Assembly (NCBI GenBank): GCA_023150935.1
Contig: JAKLJW010000024.1
Coordinates: 21,182 to 85,181 of the forward strand
Reading direction: 5' to 3'
Length of the DNA stretch: 64,000 nt
Source of the DNA: Candidatus Binatia bacterium
GTDB taxonomy: Bacteria; Desulfobacterota; Binatia; HRBIN30
The notes under the pieces are model-generated. The model ran no database searches, was not told where the DNA came from, and saw only the letters and a list, made by a program, of their open reading frames with translations. Made by a program: the position numbers and the translations under genes. Shown one piece after another: positions 43,586 to 51,851 of this stretch. Each line of letters opens with the position of its first letter. Positions within the stretch are counted from its first letter, which is position 1.

Positions 43586-43867
43586 TCAGCGCGAACCGCC
43601 TTCGAGGCCGAGCGCCGCGAGCACCCTTGCCAGGTCGGACAAGTCACCGACGACGCGGCGGTTGGGCGGAGGCAGTTCCTTTACCAAAGTTGGGGTGGCA
43701 AGCACGTTCTCGGCTTCCGCGACCTGCGGCTGCGCAAGGACATCGACGATCGACAGCTCATAGCGGCCAGTCAACTCGCGCTCGCACAGCCGTTTCAGGT
43801 CGGCGATCGCCTGCTCGGATCGCGGCGACTGACCGGTAACGTATAACTTGAGCACGATGTGCGTCAT
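43586..43867 (-). CDS. kaiB: KaiB-family circadian-clock-like protein
   Basis: 93 aa from ATG 43867. KaiB thioredoxin-like fold: VLKLYVTGQSPRSEQAIADLKRLCE, YELSIVDVLAQPQVAEAENVLATPTLVKELPPPNRRVVGDL. The ATPTLVKxxPxPxRRxxGDL stretch is the KaiB signature. In cyanobacteria KaiB binds KaiC to reset its phosphorylation; many non-photosynthetic bacteria have kaiB beside kaiC or a histidine kinase. Neither kaiA nor kaiC is in this window. The long open frame upstream is antisense to the SAM synthetase and is rejected. Confidence 0.9.
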   Translation of the reverse strand: MTHIVLKLYVTGQSPRSEQAIADLKRLCERELTGRYELSIVDVLAQPQVAEAENVLATPTLVKELPPPNRRVVGDLSDLARVLAALGLEGGSR

Positions 43868-44044
43868 CCCCGTCCTCTCGTTCACCGGCACTGCGACCCA
43901 TGGCAACCCCCACCACGACTGCGGTCGCGAGGTCGCGCTCGCAGGATATCGGGTGCCGACTCGTTCGGGAAGGTCGCCGGTCCTTCGATCTGCGCAGGCC
44001 GGGGACGCTTGCGACCCGTACCGTGGGACGCGTAAAGGACTGTA

Positions 44045-45244
44045 ATGGCAGCAGTGCTCGTCGAAGCGCTCGTACAAACCGCCGTCTGCGACCGCCGCAT
44101 CGAGGTCGTGGAACGAAAAGGCATCGGCCATCCGGACACGATTTGCGACAGTCTCGTAGAAGCGATCGCGATCGGTCTGAATCGGCTTTACCTGGATACG
44201 GTGGGCACGATCGTGCACTACAACATCGACAAGGCGCTGCTCGTGGCCGGCCAGTGCGACAAGACCTTCGGGGCCGGTACGGTGACCCGGCCCATGGAGC
44301 TGATCGTCGGCGACCGAGCGACCTTCGTCGTCGACGGACGCCACCTGCCGGTGGCCGAGGTCGCCCGCGCCGCCGTCGACGACTGGGTACGCGCGCATCT
44401 GCCTCACGTACGCGCCGGCCAGGACCTCCGCACGACCGTCGCACTGGCGCCCGGTTCGGAGGAGTTGCGCGGCATCTTCGGAGCCGGCAGCGCCGCCCCG
44501 AGCGCCAACGATACCGGCGGCGCCTGCGGCTATGCCCCCCGGACACCGACCGAAGACCTCGTTCTTGCCACGGAGCAGTTTCTCAACTCTCCGGCGTTCA
44601 AGCGCGACTTCCCGGACACGGGACAGGACGTCAAGGTCCTCGGCGAACGCACCGACGGCGCTCTGGCCATGACCGTCGCCATGCCCTTTCTCTGCCGTGC
44701 GACACCGTCCGAGACGGTGTACTTCCGTCGCAAGGCGGCCGCACTGGAAGCGCTCGCCACCCACTTCCGCGATACCCCGTTTGCAATCGAGTGGCGTCTC
44801 AACTGTCTGGACCGACCGGGCCGCGGCACCGCCGGGGCCTATCTCTGCCTGACCGGCACATCCGCCGAGGACGCCGACTCCGGGCAGGTCGGACGCGGCA
44901 ACCGCGTCAACGGGTTAATCGCCTTCGCCCGGCCGGCCGGCGGCGAGGCCGCCGCCGGCAAGAACTCTGTGGCGCATACGGGGAAGATCTACAGCGTCCT
45001 CGCCTTCCGCCTCGCCGACTTACTGCATGGCGCTTGCCCCGAAACCCGCGAGGTAGCGGTCACCCTCTCGTCCCACATCGGCGATCCGGTCGATGCGCCC
45101 CGCGTCGGCGTCCAGGTCGTCCTCGTTCCGGAAGCGACCGTGGCGGACATCGAGCCGCGGGTGCATGAAATCGTGGCCGGCGAGTTGAGCGACTTGCCGG
45201 CTTTCATCGACGCCCTCAGCCGCGGCCGCTACGCCGTGTGCTAG
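44045..45244 (+). CDS. S-adenosylmethionine synthetase, archaeal type
   Basis: 399 aa. Makes SAM from methionine and ATP. The sequence belongs to the archaeal-type MAT family: IEVVERKGIGHPDTICDSLVEA (start of the fold), then GACGYAPRTPTEDLVLATE, and ENSVAHTGKIYSVLAFRLAD-like KNSVAHTGKIYS near the end. It is not like bacterial MetK, which has GHPDKVADQIS and a different length (~390). Archaeal-type MATs are known in a minority of bacteria. No methionine pathway genes adjoin, so it may be the sole MAT or a spare. Its 3' end abuts a repeat block. Confidence 0.9.
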   Translation: MAAVLVEALVQTAVCDRRIEVVERKGIGHPDTICDSLVEAIAIGLNRLYLDTVGTIVHYNIDKALLVAGQCDKTFGAGTVTRPMELIVGDRATFVVDGRHLPVAEVARAAVDDWVRAHLPHVRAGQDLRTTVALAPGSEELRGIFGAGSAAPSANDTGGACGYAPRTPTEDLVLATEQFLNSPAFKRDFPDTGQDVKVLGERTDGALAMTVAMPFLCRATPSETVYFRRKAAALEALATHFRDTPFAIEWRLNCLDRPGRGTAGAYLCLTGTSAEDADSGQVGRGNRVNGLIAFARPAGGEAAAGKNSVAHTGKIYSVLAFRLADLLHGACPETREVAVTLSSHIGDPVDAPRVGVQVVLVPEATVADIEPRVHEIVAGELSDLPAFIDALSRGRYAVC

Positions 45245-45246
45245 GG

Positions 45247-45483
45247 GCCTGTCGGAGAAACGCCCGCTGGTGCTTCGACAAGCTCAGCACGAGCGGGCTC
45301 TGCCTTGATTGCACAGCATCTTCCGCTCGCCCTGAGCCCGTCGAAGGGCGCGGGGCCTCTCGGAGAAAGGCCCGCCGGTGCTTCGACAAGCTCAGCACGA
45401 GCGGACTCTCTGCCTTGATTGCACAGCATCTTCCGCTCGCCCTGAGCCCGTCGAAGGGCGCGGAGCCGCTTTCTCCGACAGGC
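45247..45483. repeat. repeat block with terminal inverted repeats and two tandem units
   Basis: Ends are GCCTGTCGGAGAAA (45247-45260) and its exact complement (45470-45483). Between them lie two ~106-bp direct units, each with GCTTCGACAAGCTCAGCACG, CTTGATTGCACAGCATCTTC and CGCCCTGAGCCCGTCGAAGG. The second of these and the first are complementary within the unit, so each unit can fold into a long hairpin. Part of it (TGCTTCGACAAGCTCAGCGC) recurs near 63910. It resembles the common bacterial TCGACAAGCTCAG intergenic repeats. No gene. Confidence 0.75.
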
Positions 45484-45643
45484 TCGCCGCCGAATACGGT
45501 CGGCGGGAGCCTCGCCCTCCCGAAGTAAACTTCAACGGTCCCGAACACCCCGCGAAATGCAATTGCTTTTGGTTCGGGGCCTGCGTTACAAAATACGACT
45601 GATCTAGCCGCGCTCACCCATTCTCGCCGCGTCGCGACTCCTC
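45484..45643. other. intergenic leader, nothing recognised
   Basis: 160 bp between the repeat block and the deacetylase operon. No ribosome site stronger than ACTCCTC before ATG 45644 is visible. Confidence 0.3.
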
Positions 45644-46654
45644 ATGACCGCCAAGCCGTCGTTTGTCATTACGCTCGATACCGAACCGGACAACGAGTGG
45701 GGTCGGCCGCGCGTCGCGACCACCGAAAACGCCCGTTTCGTACCGCGATTTCACGAGCTCGTGACCGGCCACGGGTTTCGTATCACCTACCTGCTTACCC
45801 TCGAAATGGCGGACGATCCCTTCCTGCGCGACTATCTGCGGCCGCGCCGGAAAGCCGGCGAATGCGAGATCGGGGCGCACCTGCATCCGTGGAACACACC
45901 GCCGCTGGTGCCCCTGACGGCGGACGACATGAAGCACCACCCTTACCCGTTCGAGTACCCGCTGGAGGTCCAGCGCGCCAAGCTCTCAACCCTCGTATCG
46001 TCCATCGAAAGGCACTACGGGGTACGGCCGGTATCGTACAAGGCGGGGCGTTGGGGTCTCGACGAGGCACATGCGGAGTTGCTCGAGGAGGCGGGGTTCC
46101 GCGTCGATACCTCCGTCTGCCCCGGCATTAACTGGGGCCCGAGCAAGGGCGATCCGCGCCGATCCGGAGGGCCGAATTTCACCGCCGCCGGGCTGCTGCC
46201 GTATCGGCTCTCCCGGGAAGATGTCTGCCGGCCGGGGACGATGCGCCTGTGGGAAGTGCCGCCGACCATCGTCTTCTACAGTGCACTGGGGCGCTATGTG
46301 CCGGCCGTCCGCACTCTCTATCATCGGTACCGTCGCGTGCGGCGCCTGTTCGACCGCAAGCGCCTGGGCGCGCAGTGGCTGCGGCCTTACCCGTACATGA
46401 CCGTGGCCCGGCTGGCGCGCGTGGCCGCTCTGGCGCGCCGGGCGGGGGCCGAGGTGCTGAATCTGACGTTCCATTCGAGCGAGCTGATGCCTGGCGGTAG
46501 CCCTTACAACCGAACCCCCGAATCGATCGAGTCGCTGTACGGGCGGCTCGACGGATTCTTCAATCACCTGCGCGGCCAGGGCGTGCACGGCGCCACGTTG
46601 TCGGAGGTCGCAGACGGTCTGGACGGAGGCGCAGCCGCGGCCGCGGCGAGTTAA
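45644..46654 (+). CDS. polysaccharide deacetylase (CE4/NodB family)
   Basis: 336 aa from ATG 45644. NodB-type metal hydrolase that removes N-acetyl groups from GlcNAc polymers or exopolysaccharide. Visible motifs: VITLDTEPDNEW (catalytic base region with Asp-x-Asp-like pair), EIGAHLHPWNTPPL (metal His pair), and YKAGRWGLDE, which corresponds to the RxxxW(R)xP region. The end NLTFHSSELMPGGSPYNRTPE holds a further His. No signal peptide, so cytoplasmic or membrane-associated. First of a five-gene operon with a GNAT protein, ACP, E1 and E2. Confidence 0.88.
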   Translation: MTAKPSFVITLDTEPDNEWGRPRVATTENARFVPRFHELVTGHGFRITYLLTLEMADDPFLRDYLRPRRKAGECEIGAHLHPWNTPPLVPLTADDMKHHPYPFEYPLEVQRAKLSTLVSSIERHYGVRPVSYKAGRWGLDEAHAELLEEAGFRVDTSVCPGINWGPSKGDPRRSGGPNFTAAGLLPYRLSREDVCRPGTMRLWEVPPTIVFYSALGRYVPAVRTLYHRYRRVRRLFDRKRLGAQWLRPYPYMTVARLARVAALARRAGAEVLNLTFHSSELMPGGSPYNRTPESIESLYGRLDGFFNHLRGQGVHGATLSEVADGLDGGAAAAAAS

Positions 46655-46658
46655 ACGT

Positions 46659-47684
46659 GTGGCCATCCTTGCCTTCGATCCCGCCAACCGCGCCATGCTG
46701 GCCTTCCTCGACGCCCACGTCGCGGCCCGCGGCGCCGCCCACTGGCGCTGGAAGTACCGTCCAGGACCAGCGGACCTGCCCGCCGGGTTCGCCTGGCAGG
46801 AAGCGAACGGCGAGTTCCTCGGGTACATTGGGATGATGTGGACAACACTGGGCGCCGCGGGTTCGTCGCATCGCGCGGCGTGGTTTGTCGACTGGCACGT
46901 GTTGCCCGGCGAGCGCGCCGTGGGCGTCGGCTTTGGTCTGCTCCGCAAGGCCGAGGCTGCCGCCGGAGTGCTGCTCACCCTGCAGGGCTCGCCCGATACG
47001 CGCCAGATCCTGCCCCGTCTCGGCTGGAAGGAGTCGACGGCGCCGCGCACTTTCGTGCGACCGCTGACCGGCCGGGCCTGGGCGGCAGCGGCGATTCGCC
47101 GCGTTCCCGGCGTGCTGCGCGCGACCACCGCGGCGGCGGCGGCTCTGGCGACCCCATGGAAGCGCGTTCGTAACGTCGCGCCCGAACCCGGGGTCGACCT
47201 CGTCGCGGTCGAGCGTTTCGACACCGACCAGGATACCGTCTGGGCCGCGCGTGCGCCCGAGTTCGCACCCGCCCTGCGTCGAGACCGCGACTACCTGAAC
47301 TATTTCTGCGCCGACTATCCCGCCGGCGGCTACCGCCTCGCCCTGATCCGCCAACGCGGCGTGCCGGTAGGGCATCTGATAACCCGCGTCGACGTCGACC
47401 GGCGCGGCTTGCGCCGCGGCCGCATCGTCGATCTGGTGTGGCCACGGGCGGACCGTCGACTGCTCGCCTGGCTCGTCGCCGCCGCCTGCCGGCAACTGCA
47501 GGACGACGGCGCCGACTATGCGGAGTGCCTGGCCTCGATCCCCGAGCTACGGAATGCGCTCACGGCCGGCGGGTTTCGGGCCCGCCGCCAGGTGCCGATC
47601 TGGTATCACCGGCTCCCGGCCGGTGCCGCCGATCCGGACGCGTGGTACATAACCCTACTTGACTGCGACCGCGCTTATCGATGA
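46659..47684 (+). CDS. GNAT-like acyltransferase of surface-glycan type
   Basis: 341 aa from GTG 46659, 4 bp after the deacetylase stop. The N-terminal motif AHWRWKYRPGP resembles the W-W-K-Y signature of GNAT acyltransferases found in exopolysaccharide and exosortase loci. Two GNAT-like halves are seen: EFLGYIGMMWTTLGAAG...WFVDWHVLPGERAVGVGFGLLRKA and GHLITRVDVDRRGLRRGRIVDLVWP. This suggests transfer of an acyl group to a sugar. The adjacent ACP gene offers a donor. Assigned by motif and context; substrate unknown. Confidence 0.65.
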   Translation: MAILAFDPANRAMLAFLDAHVAARGAAHWRWKYRPGPADLPAGFAWQEANGEFLGYIGMMWTTLGAAGSSHRAAWFVDWHVLPGERAVGVGFGLLRKAEAAAGVLLTLQGSPDTRQILPRLGWKESTAPRTFVRPLTGRAWAAAAIRRVPGVLRATTAAAAALATPWKRVRNVAPEPGVDLVAVERFDTDQDTVWAARAPEFAPALRRDRDYLNYFCADYPAGGYRLALIRQRGVPVGHLITRVDVDRRGLRRGRIVDLVWPRADRRLLAWLVAAACRQLQDDGADYAECLASIPELRNALTAGGFRARRQVPIWYHRLPAGAADPDAWYITLLDCDRAYR

Positions 47685-47692
47685 GGGGAAGC

Positions 47693-47926
47693 ATGAGCGA
47701 TCTGCGGAACCGGATCATCGACGTCGTCAGCGGGGTCTTCAAGCTCGCGCCGGAGGTCGTCGCCCGCGGCGTCACGCCGGATCAGGTGGAGGGCTGGGAT
47801 TCCGAGAAGCACGTCGAACTGGTGGTTGCCCTCGAAGAGCGTTTCGGTTGCATGTTCGAGGCAGAAGAGGTCCCCGAGTTGACGTCGCTCGATCAGATGG
47901 AGAGCATCATCGGCCGCCATGTCTAA
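47693..47926 (+). CDS. acyl carrier protein
   Basis: 77 aa from ATG 47693, behind GAGGGGA. PP-binding fold: IIDVVSGVFKLAPEVVARGVTPDQVEGWDSEKHVELVVALEE. The phosphopantetheine Ser sits in GWDSEKHVELV (Asp-Ser-Glu instead of the usual Asp-Ser-Leu). It differs from housekeeping AcpP and lies between a GNAT gene and a 2-oxoacid dehydrogenase, so it is probably dedicated to this pathway. It overlaps the E1 start by 8 bases. Carrier function needs an activating phosphopantetheinyl transferase elsewhere. Confidence 0.88.
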   Translation: MSDLRNRIIDVVSGVFKLAPEVVARGVTPDQVEGWDSEKHVELVVALEERFGCMFEAEEVPELTSLDQMESIIGRHV

Positions 47927-49937
47927 CCAAGCAGTCCGTGACCGTACCCCGCACGTGACACCCGAGACCGTGGCCCTCGAGCGGATGCTGCTCATTCGCG
48001 CCGTCGAGGAGCGTCTGCTGGCGCTGTTCTCGGCCGGGAAGCTGTTCGGCACGACGCATACCTGCATCGGGCAGGAAACCACGGCGGTCGGTGTCGTAGG
48101 CGCGCTGGACCTGACTCGCGACATCGTCTTCTCCACGCACCGCTGCCACGGCCACTACCTGATGTACTCGAACAATCCCGAGGCGCTCATTGCCGAGATC
48201 ATGGGCCGCCAGTCCGGGACCTGCGGCGGGCGCGGCGGCAGCCAGCACCTCTACGAACGCAACTTTTTCTCCAACGGCGTGCAAGGCGGGATCCTGCCGG
48301 TCGCCACCGGCGTTGCCCTCGCCGAGCAGTTCAGGGGCTCCGACGCGGTCACGGTTGCCTTTCTCGGCGACGGCACCCTCGGCGAAGGCGCCGTGTACGA
48401 GGCTCTGAACATGGCGGCCCTGTGGCGGGCCCCGGTCGTTTTCGTGCTCGAACACAACCGCTACGCGCAGTCGACACCGACCGAACGCACGACCGCGGGA
48501 GAAGTCACGGCGCGGGCGACCGCCTTCGGCATCCCCTCGGATCGCCGGCCGGCCGACGACCCGGTCGCCCTGCAGGCCCATATGCGCGAGGTGGTCGCCC
48601 GCGTACGGGCCGGGGCGGGACCGTTCTTCCAGGTGCTCGATACCTACCGGCTCGCCGCTCACAGCAAGGGCGACGACGATCGCGACCCGCAGGAAATCGC
48701 CGAGTACCGCCGGCGCGACCCGCTGCTTCGCTTGCGTACCGAGCTGGGCGAGGCGGTCGCCGCCCCGCTGGCGGAAGGCGCCGAGCGGCGTATCGACGCG
48801 GCGGTCGCCGCGGCCGAAGCGATCCCTTATGCCGGCGTCGATCCCGATGCCGACGCCGAGGCGTTCGCGGCGCGCAGCTCCGGTTCGGCTCCGGCCGCGG
48901 CCGCGTTCGCCGGCGCCGCCGACGAGCCGACGACCCTGGTCGTGCAGCACCTCAACGCCGCACTGCACACCATGATGGCCGAGAACGACGAGGTCATCCT
49001 CCTCGGTGAAGACCTGCACGATCCCTACGGCGGCGCCTTCAAAGTCAGCCGCGGCCTCTCGACCCGCTTTCCGCAGCGCGTCCTGTCCACGCCGATCAGC
49101 GAAGCCGGCTTCATCGGAATCGGTACCGGCCTCGGTTTGCGCGGCTACCGACCTGTGGTCGAAATCATGTTCGGCGACTTCCTCGCACTCGGCGCCGACC
49201 AGGTCCTCAACCACCTCGCCAAGTTCCGCTGGATGTACAACGATCGGGTCGAGACGCCGGTGGTGATCCGCACCCCCGTGGGCGGCCGCCGCGGCTATGG
49301 ACCGACCCACAGTCAGAGCATCGAGAAGATGTTCCTCGGCGTACCCGGCCTGGTCGTCGTCGCCATCAGCCTCTACCACCATCCCGGCACGCTCCTGCGG
49401 CGCGCCGTACTCGAAGATCCGCGGCCGGTCCTCTTCCTCGAGCAGAAGCTCCTGTACGCCAAACGTCTCGTCCGCGAGGCACCGCCGGGCATGGTGCTCG
49501 ACCTGCACGACAGCGAGCGCCACGCGCTCTACCCCACGGTCGTATGGCGACCCGCCGACGTTCCCGCGGAGGTCACCGTCGTCACTTATGGGGCAATGAC
49601 CGATATCGTCGAGGAGGCCATCGCCATCGGCTTCGACGAAGACGAAGTAATCGCCGAGTACGTCGTGCCGTCGCAACTCGCGCCGTTACACCTCGCTCCC
49701 ATCGTCGACTCGGTGCGCCGCACGGGGCGGTTGCTGGTGGTCGAAGAAGGGACTGCCCCGTGGGGGTTCGGTGCCGAGCTTGTCGCCCGGGTAGTCGAGT
49801 CCATGCAGGAACGCGGGCCGCGCTGCGGCCGGGTTGCCGCCCATCACCTGCCGATCCCCAACGCTCGACCGGCCGAGGATCTCGTCCTCCCCGACGCCGC
49901 GCGGGTGGTGGCCGCTATGCGAGCGCTCCGCCGATGA
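47919..49937 (+). CDS. 2-oxoacid dehydrogenase E1, fused alpha and beta subunits (TPP)
   Basis: 672 aa. Residues ~15-310 are the E1 alpha part with the TPP motif FLGDGTLGEGAVYEALNMAALWRAPVVFVLEHN (GDG...N). Residues ~345-672 are the E1 beta part, e.g. VILLGEDLHDPYGGAFKVSRGL, STPISEAGFIGIGTGLGLRG, RTPVGGRRGYGPTHSQSIEK. Fused alpha-beta forms exist for some acetoin- and branched-chain-type E1s. It would decarboxylate a 2-oxoacid and pass the acyl group to the E2 lipoyl arm. It overlaps the ACP (8 bases) and E2 (4 bases) genes. There is no E3 in the window, so lipoyl reoxidation, if needed, relies on another locus. Confidence 0.92.
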   Translation: MSNQAVRDRTPHVTPETVALERMLLIRAVEERLLALFSAGKLFGTTHTCIGQETTAVGVVGALDLTRDIVFSTHRCHGHYLMYSNNPEALIAEIMGRQSGTCGGRGGSQHLYERNFFSNGVQGGILPVATGVALAEQFRGSDAVTVAFLGDGTLGEGAVYEALNMAALWRAPVVFVLEHNRYAQSTPTERTTAGEVTARATAFGIPSDRRPADDPVALQAHMREVVARVRAGAGPFFQVLDTYRLAAHSKGDDDRDPQEIAEYRRRDPLLRLRTELGEAVAAPLAEGAERRIDAAVAAAEAIPYAGVDPDADAEAFAARSSGSAPAAAAFAGAADEPTTLVVQHLNAALHTMMAENDEVILLGEDLHDPYGGAFKVSRGLSTRFPQRVLSTPISEAGFIGIGTGLGLRGYRPVVEIMFGDFLALGADQVLNHLAKFRWMYNDRVETPVVIRTPVGGRRGYGPTHSQSIEKMFLGVPGLVVVAISLYHHPGTLLRRAVLEDPRPVLFLEQKLLYAKRLVREAPPGMVLDLHDSERHALYPTVVWRPADVPAEVTVVTYGAMTDIVEEAIAIGFDEDEVIAEYVVPSQLAPLHLAPIVDSVRRTGRLLVVEEGTAPWGFGAELVARVVESMQERGPRCGRVAAHHLPIPNARPAEDLVLPDAARVVAAMRALRR

Positions 49938-51043
49938 CATCCGCCGGCCCCGCCGCCGCCTCCGGCGCCCATCCCATCCTCGTACCCCGCGAGATCGTCA
50001 ACGCCGATAGCGTCTATGTCGTCCGCTGGGCCGTCGGTGACGGCACCTTCACCAAGCAGGGCACCGCCCTCTGCGACATCGAGACGTCCAAGGCAGTCAT
50101 GACCCTGGAGGCCGAGCGCGACGGGTACGTTCGGCACTGCGCCGTGGTCGGCGACGAGGTGGCGGTCGGCGGCGTGCTCGGGTACCTGACTGCTGAAGCG
50201 AACGCCCCCCTGCCGGTGGCCGACGAGACGGCGAGGCCCGCGGCCGGTGCCCCGTCAAGCGTGCGGTTCAGCGGCAAAGCGCGACAGAAAATCGAAGAGC
50301 TGGGCCTCGACCTGGCCTTGTTTGCGGGCCGCGGTCTGGTGCGCGAGCAAGACGTGATCGACATCGCCGCCGCGCAGCGAGCCGGCGCCGCCACCCACCA
50401 GGACCTGCGCGGGCCGTTCAGCCTCGAACCGCTCGGCCCGATTCAGCGGCGCGTCGCCCGCGTTATGGAGCAGAGTACGACGATCCCCGTCTCGGCTTTG
50501 GAGCGTCGCGTCGATCTCGGCCCGGTACGCGAGCGGGCCCGCGCGATGGCGCAAGAAACGAAGCGGGTCGTGTCCGACGTGGACTTGCTGGTCGCAGCCG
50601 TGGCGCAGGCCTGCACCGCACACCCGCGCTTCAATGCGTTCGTGACGCCGGACTACCAGTTGCACCTTTTCGAGCACGTCAACGTCGGCGTCGCCGTCGA
50701 CGTTGAGGGCGATCTATACGTCGTGGTGGTCCGCGACGCGGCGACCAAGGCACCGGCCGATATCGCCAGGGAACTGCGCGGCTTGCAGTACCTCGCGCAG
50801 CGCCGGCGGGTGGGCGTCGAACAACTGAGCGGCGGCACCATCACCGTCACCTCGATGATCGGTCGCGGGGTGCATCGTTTCCGTCCCATCCCTTACCCGC
50901 AACAGGCCGCCATCGTCGGCATCGCCGACCTCGAGCCGGGAACGACGTACGCCGCCCTGACGCTGGTGTTCGATCATCGGGTAGCCAACGGATCGCAGGC
51001 GGCCGCCTTCCTCGGCGCCATCGACGCCGCCATGCGCGGCTGA
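49934..51043 (+). CDS. dihydrolipoamide acyltransferase E2-like protein
   Basis: 369 aa from ATG 49934, overlapping the E1 stop (ATGA). Lipoyl domain (~12-88) with the lipoylated Lys in DIETSKAVMTLEAERDG. A peripheral-subunit-binding domain follows (~108-140, FSGKARQKIEELGLDLALF). The C-terminal acyltransferase domain has VNVGVAVDVEGDLYVVVVRDA and TSMIGRGVHRFRPIP. The active-site motif is FDHRVANGSQAAAF: the usual DHRxxDG Asp is replaced by Asn, so catalysis may differ. It may hand an acyl group to the adjacent ACP rather than to CoA. Confidence 0.9.
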   Translation: MTSAGPAAASGAHPILVPREIVNADSVYVVRWAVGDGTFTKQGTALCDIETSKAVMTLEAERDGYVRHCAVVGDEVAVGGVLGYLTAEANAPLPVADETARPAAGAPSSVRFSGKARQKIEELGLDLALFAGRGLVREQDVIDIAAAQRAGAATHQDLRGPFSLEPLGPIQRRVARVMEQSTTIPVSALERRVDLGPVRERARAMAQETKRVVSDVDLLVAAVAQACTAHPRFNAFVTPDYQLHLFEHVNVGVAVDVEGDLYVVVVRDAATKAPADIARELRGLQYLAQRRRVGVEQLSGGTITVTSMIGRGVHRFRPIPYPQQAAIVGIADLEPGTTYAALTLVFDHRVANGSQAAAFLGAIDAAMRG

Positions 51044-51104
51044 GTGGTGGTTCAGGACCTCTTCAAGCTTTATTACGAAGCCCACTTACGGCAGACTGCC
51101 CCCG

Positions 51105-51851
51105 ATGGCGGACGGCAGCAGCCTGATACCGAAACACGGGGGATACCGCGCGCTCAAGAGCTTTCAGGTGGCGCAGTTGATCTATGACCTGACGGTTCGG
51201 TTTTGCGATCGATACGTCGGCCGGCGCAGTCGAACCCACGATCAGATGGTGCAGGCCGCGCGCAGCGGCGTACAGAACATAGCGGAGGGCAGCCAGGTCT
51301 CGGGCACGTCGAAGAAGCTGGAGCTGAAGCTGACCAACGTCGCCCGGGCCAGCCTGGAGGAGCTACGGCTCGACTACCAGGATTTCCTGCGGCAGCGAGG
51401 ACTACCGCAATGGCCCCCGGACCATCCGGCGCTGCAACGCTTCAAGGCCAGGCGCTGCGCGACGCTGGACGAGGTACGGAGCTGGGTGCGGGAAGAGCGT
51501 CAGCAGTGGAGAAGAACGGAGGGGTTAAGAGATTGCAGTCCGGACTGGCACGGACCGGCACGGACCGACACGGACGCGGCGACTTCGGATCTGTGCCGAT
51601 CCGTATCCGGTCCGTGCCAGTCCGTGTCTCGTCCGTGTCGGTCCACGCCACGTGACCCCTCTCCGGCCGTGCCGCCCGCTTACCCGACCCTCGCGGCCAA
51701 CGCCGCGCTGTCGCTGCTGAATGTCGCTTGCCACCTGCTCGATCGACAGCTCGCCGCCCAGGCTGCCGCCTTCGAACGCGAGGGTGGTTTCACCGAACGT
51801 TTGTACCGGGCCCGCTCGGCACAGCGAGGTCCGCGCCGACCGATCTCATGA
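51105..51851 (+). CDS. four-helix-bundle protein with variable hinge
   Basis: 248 aa. The N-terminal ~120 residues are the four-helix-bundle fold known from 23S-rRNA intervening sequences and free-standing genes: LKSFQVAQLIYDLTVRFCDRY, DQMVQAARSGVQNIAEGSQ, KKLELKLTNVARASLEELRLDYQDFL. The ~190-248 segment (YPTLAANAALSLLNVACHLLDRQL, EREGGFTERLYRAR) fits the matching suffix domain. Between them a Asp/Thr/Arg/Ser-rich hinge (~146-182) is encoded by two nested DNA palindromes (51541-51644). It overlaps the convergent patatin gene by 6 bases. Function unknown. Confidence 0.82.
   Translation: MADGSSLIPKHGGYRALKSFQVAQLIYDLTVRFCDRYVGRRSRTHDQMVQAARSGVQNIAEGSQVSGTSKKLELKLTNVARASLEELRLDYQDFLRQRGLPQWPPDHPALQRFKARRCATLDEVRSWVREERQQWRRTEGLRDCSPDWHGPARTDTDAATSDLCRSVSGPCQSVSRPCRSTPRDPSPAVPPAYPTLAANAALSLLNVACHLLDRQLAAQAAAFEREGGFTERLYRARSAQRGPRRPIS
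51541..51644. repeat. nested palindromes encoding the four-helix-bundle hinge
   Basis: CGGACTGGCACGGACCGG (51541-51558) pairs with 51607-51624 (exact 18-bp complement), and GGACCGACACGGACG (51562-51576) pairs with 51630-51644 (exact 15-bp complement). The units CGGAC and CCGTG repeat with a short period. The whole stretch is read in frame with no stop. Confidence 0.8.

Noticed and set aside
45247..45483. Small protein-coding genes in the repeat block
   Set aside because: Open frames come from repeat symmetry in several frames on both strands; no ribosome sites.
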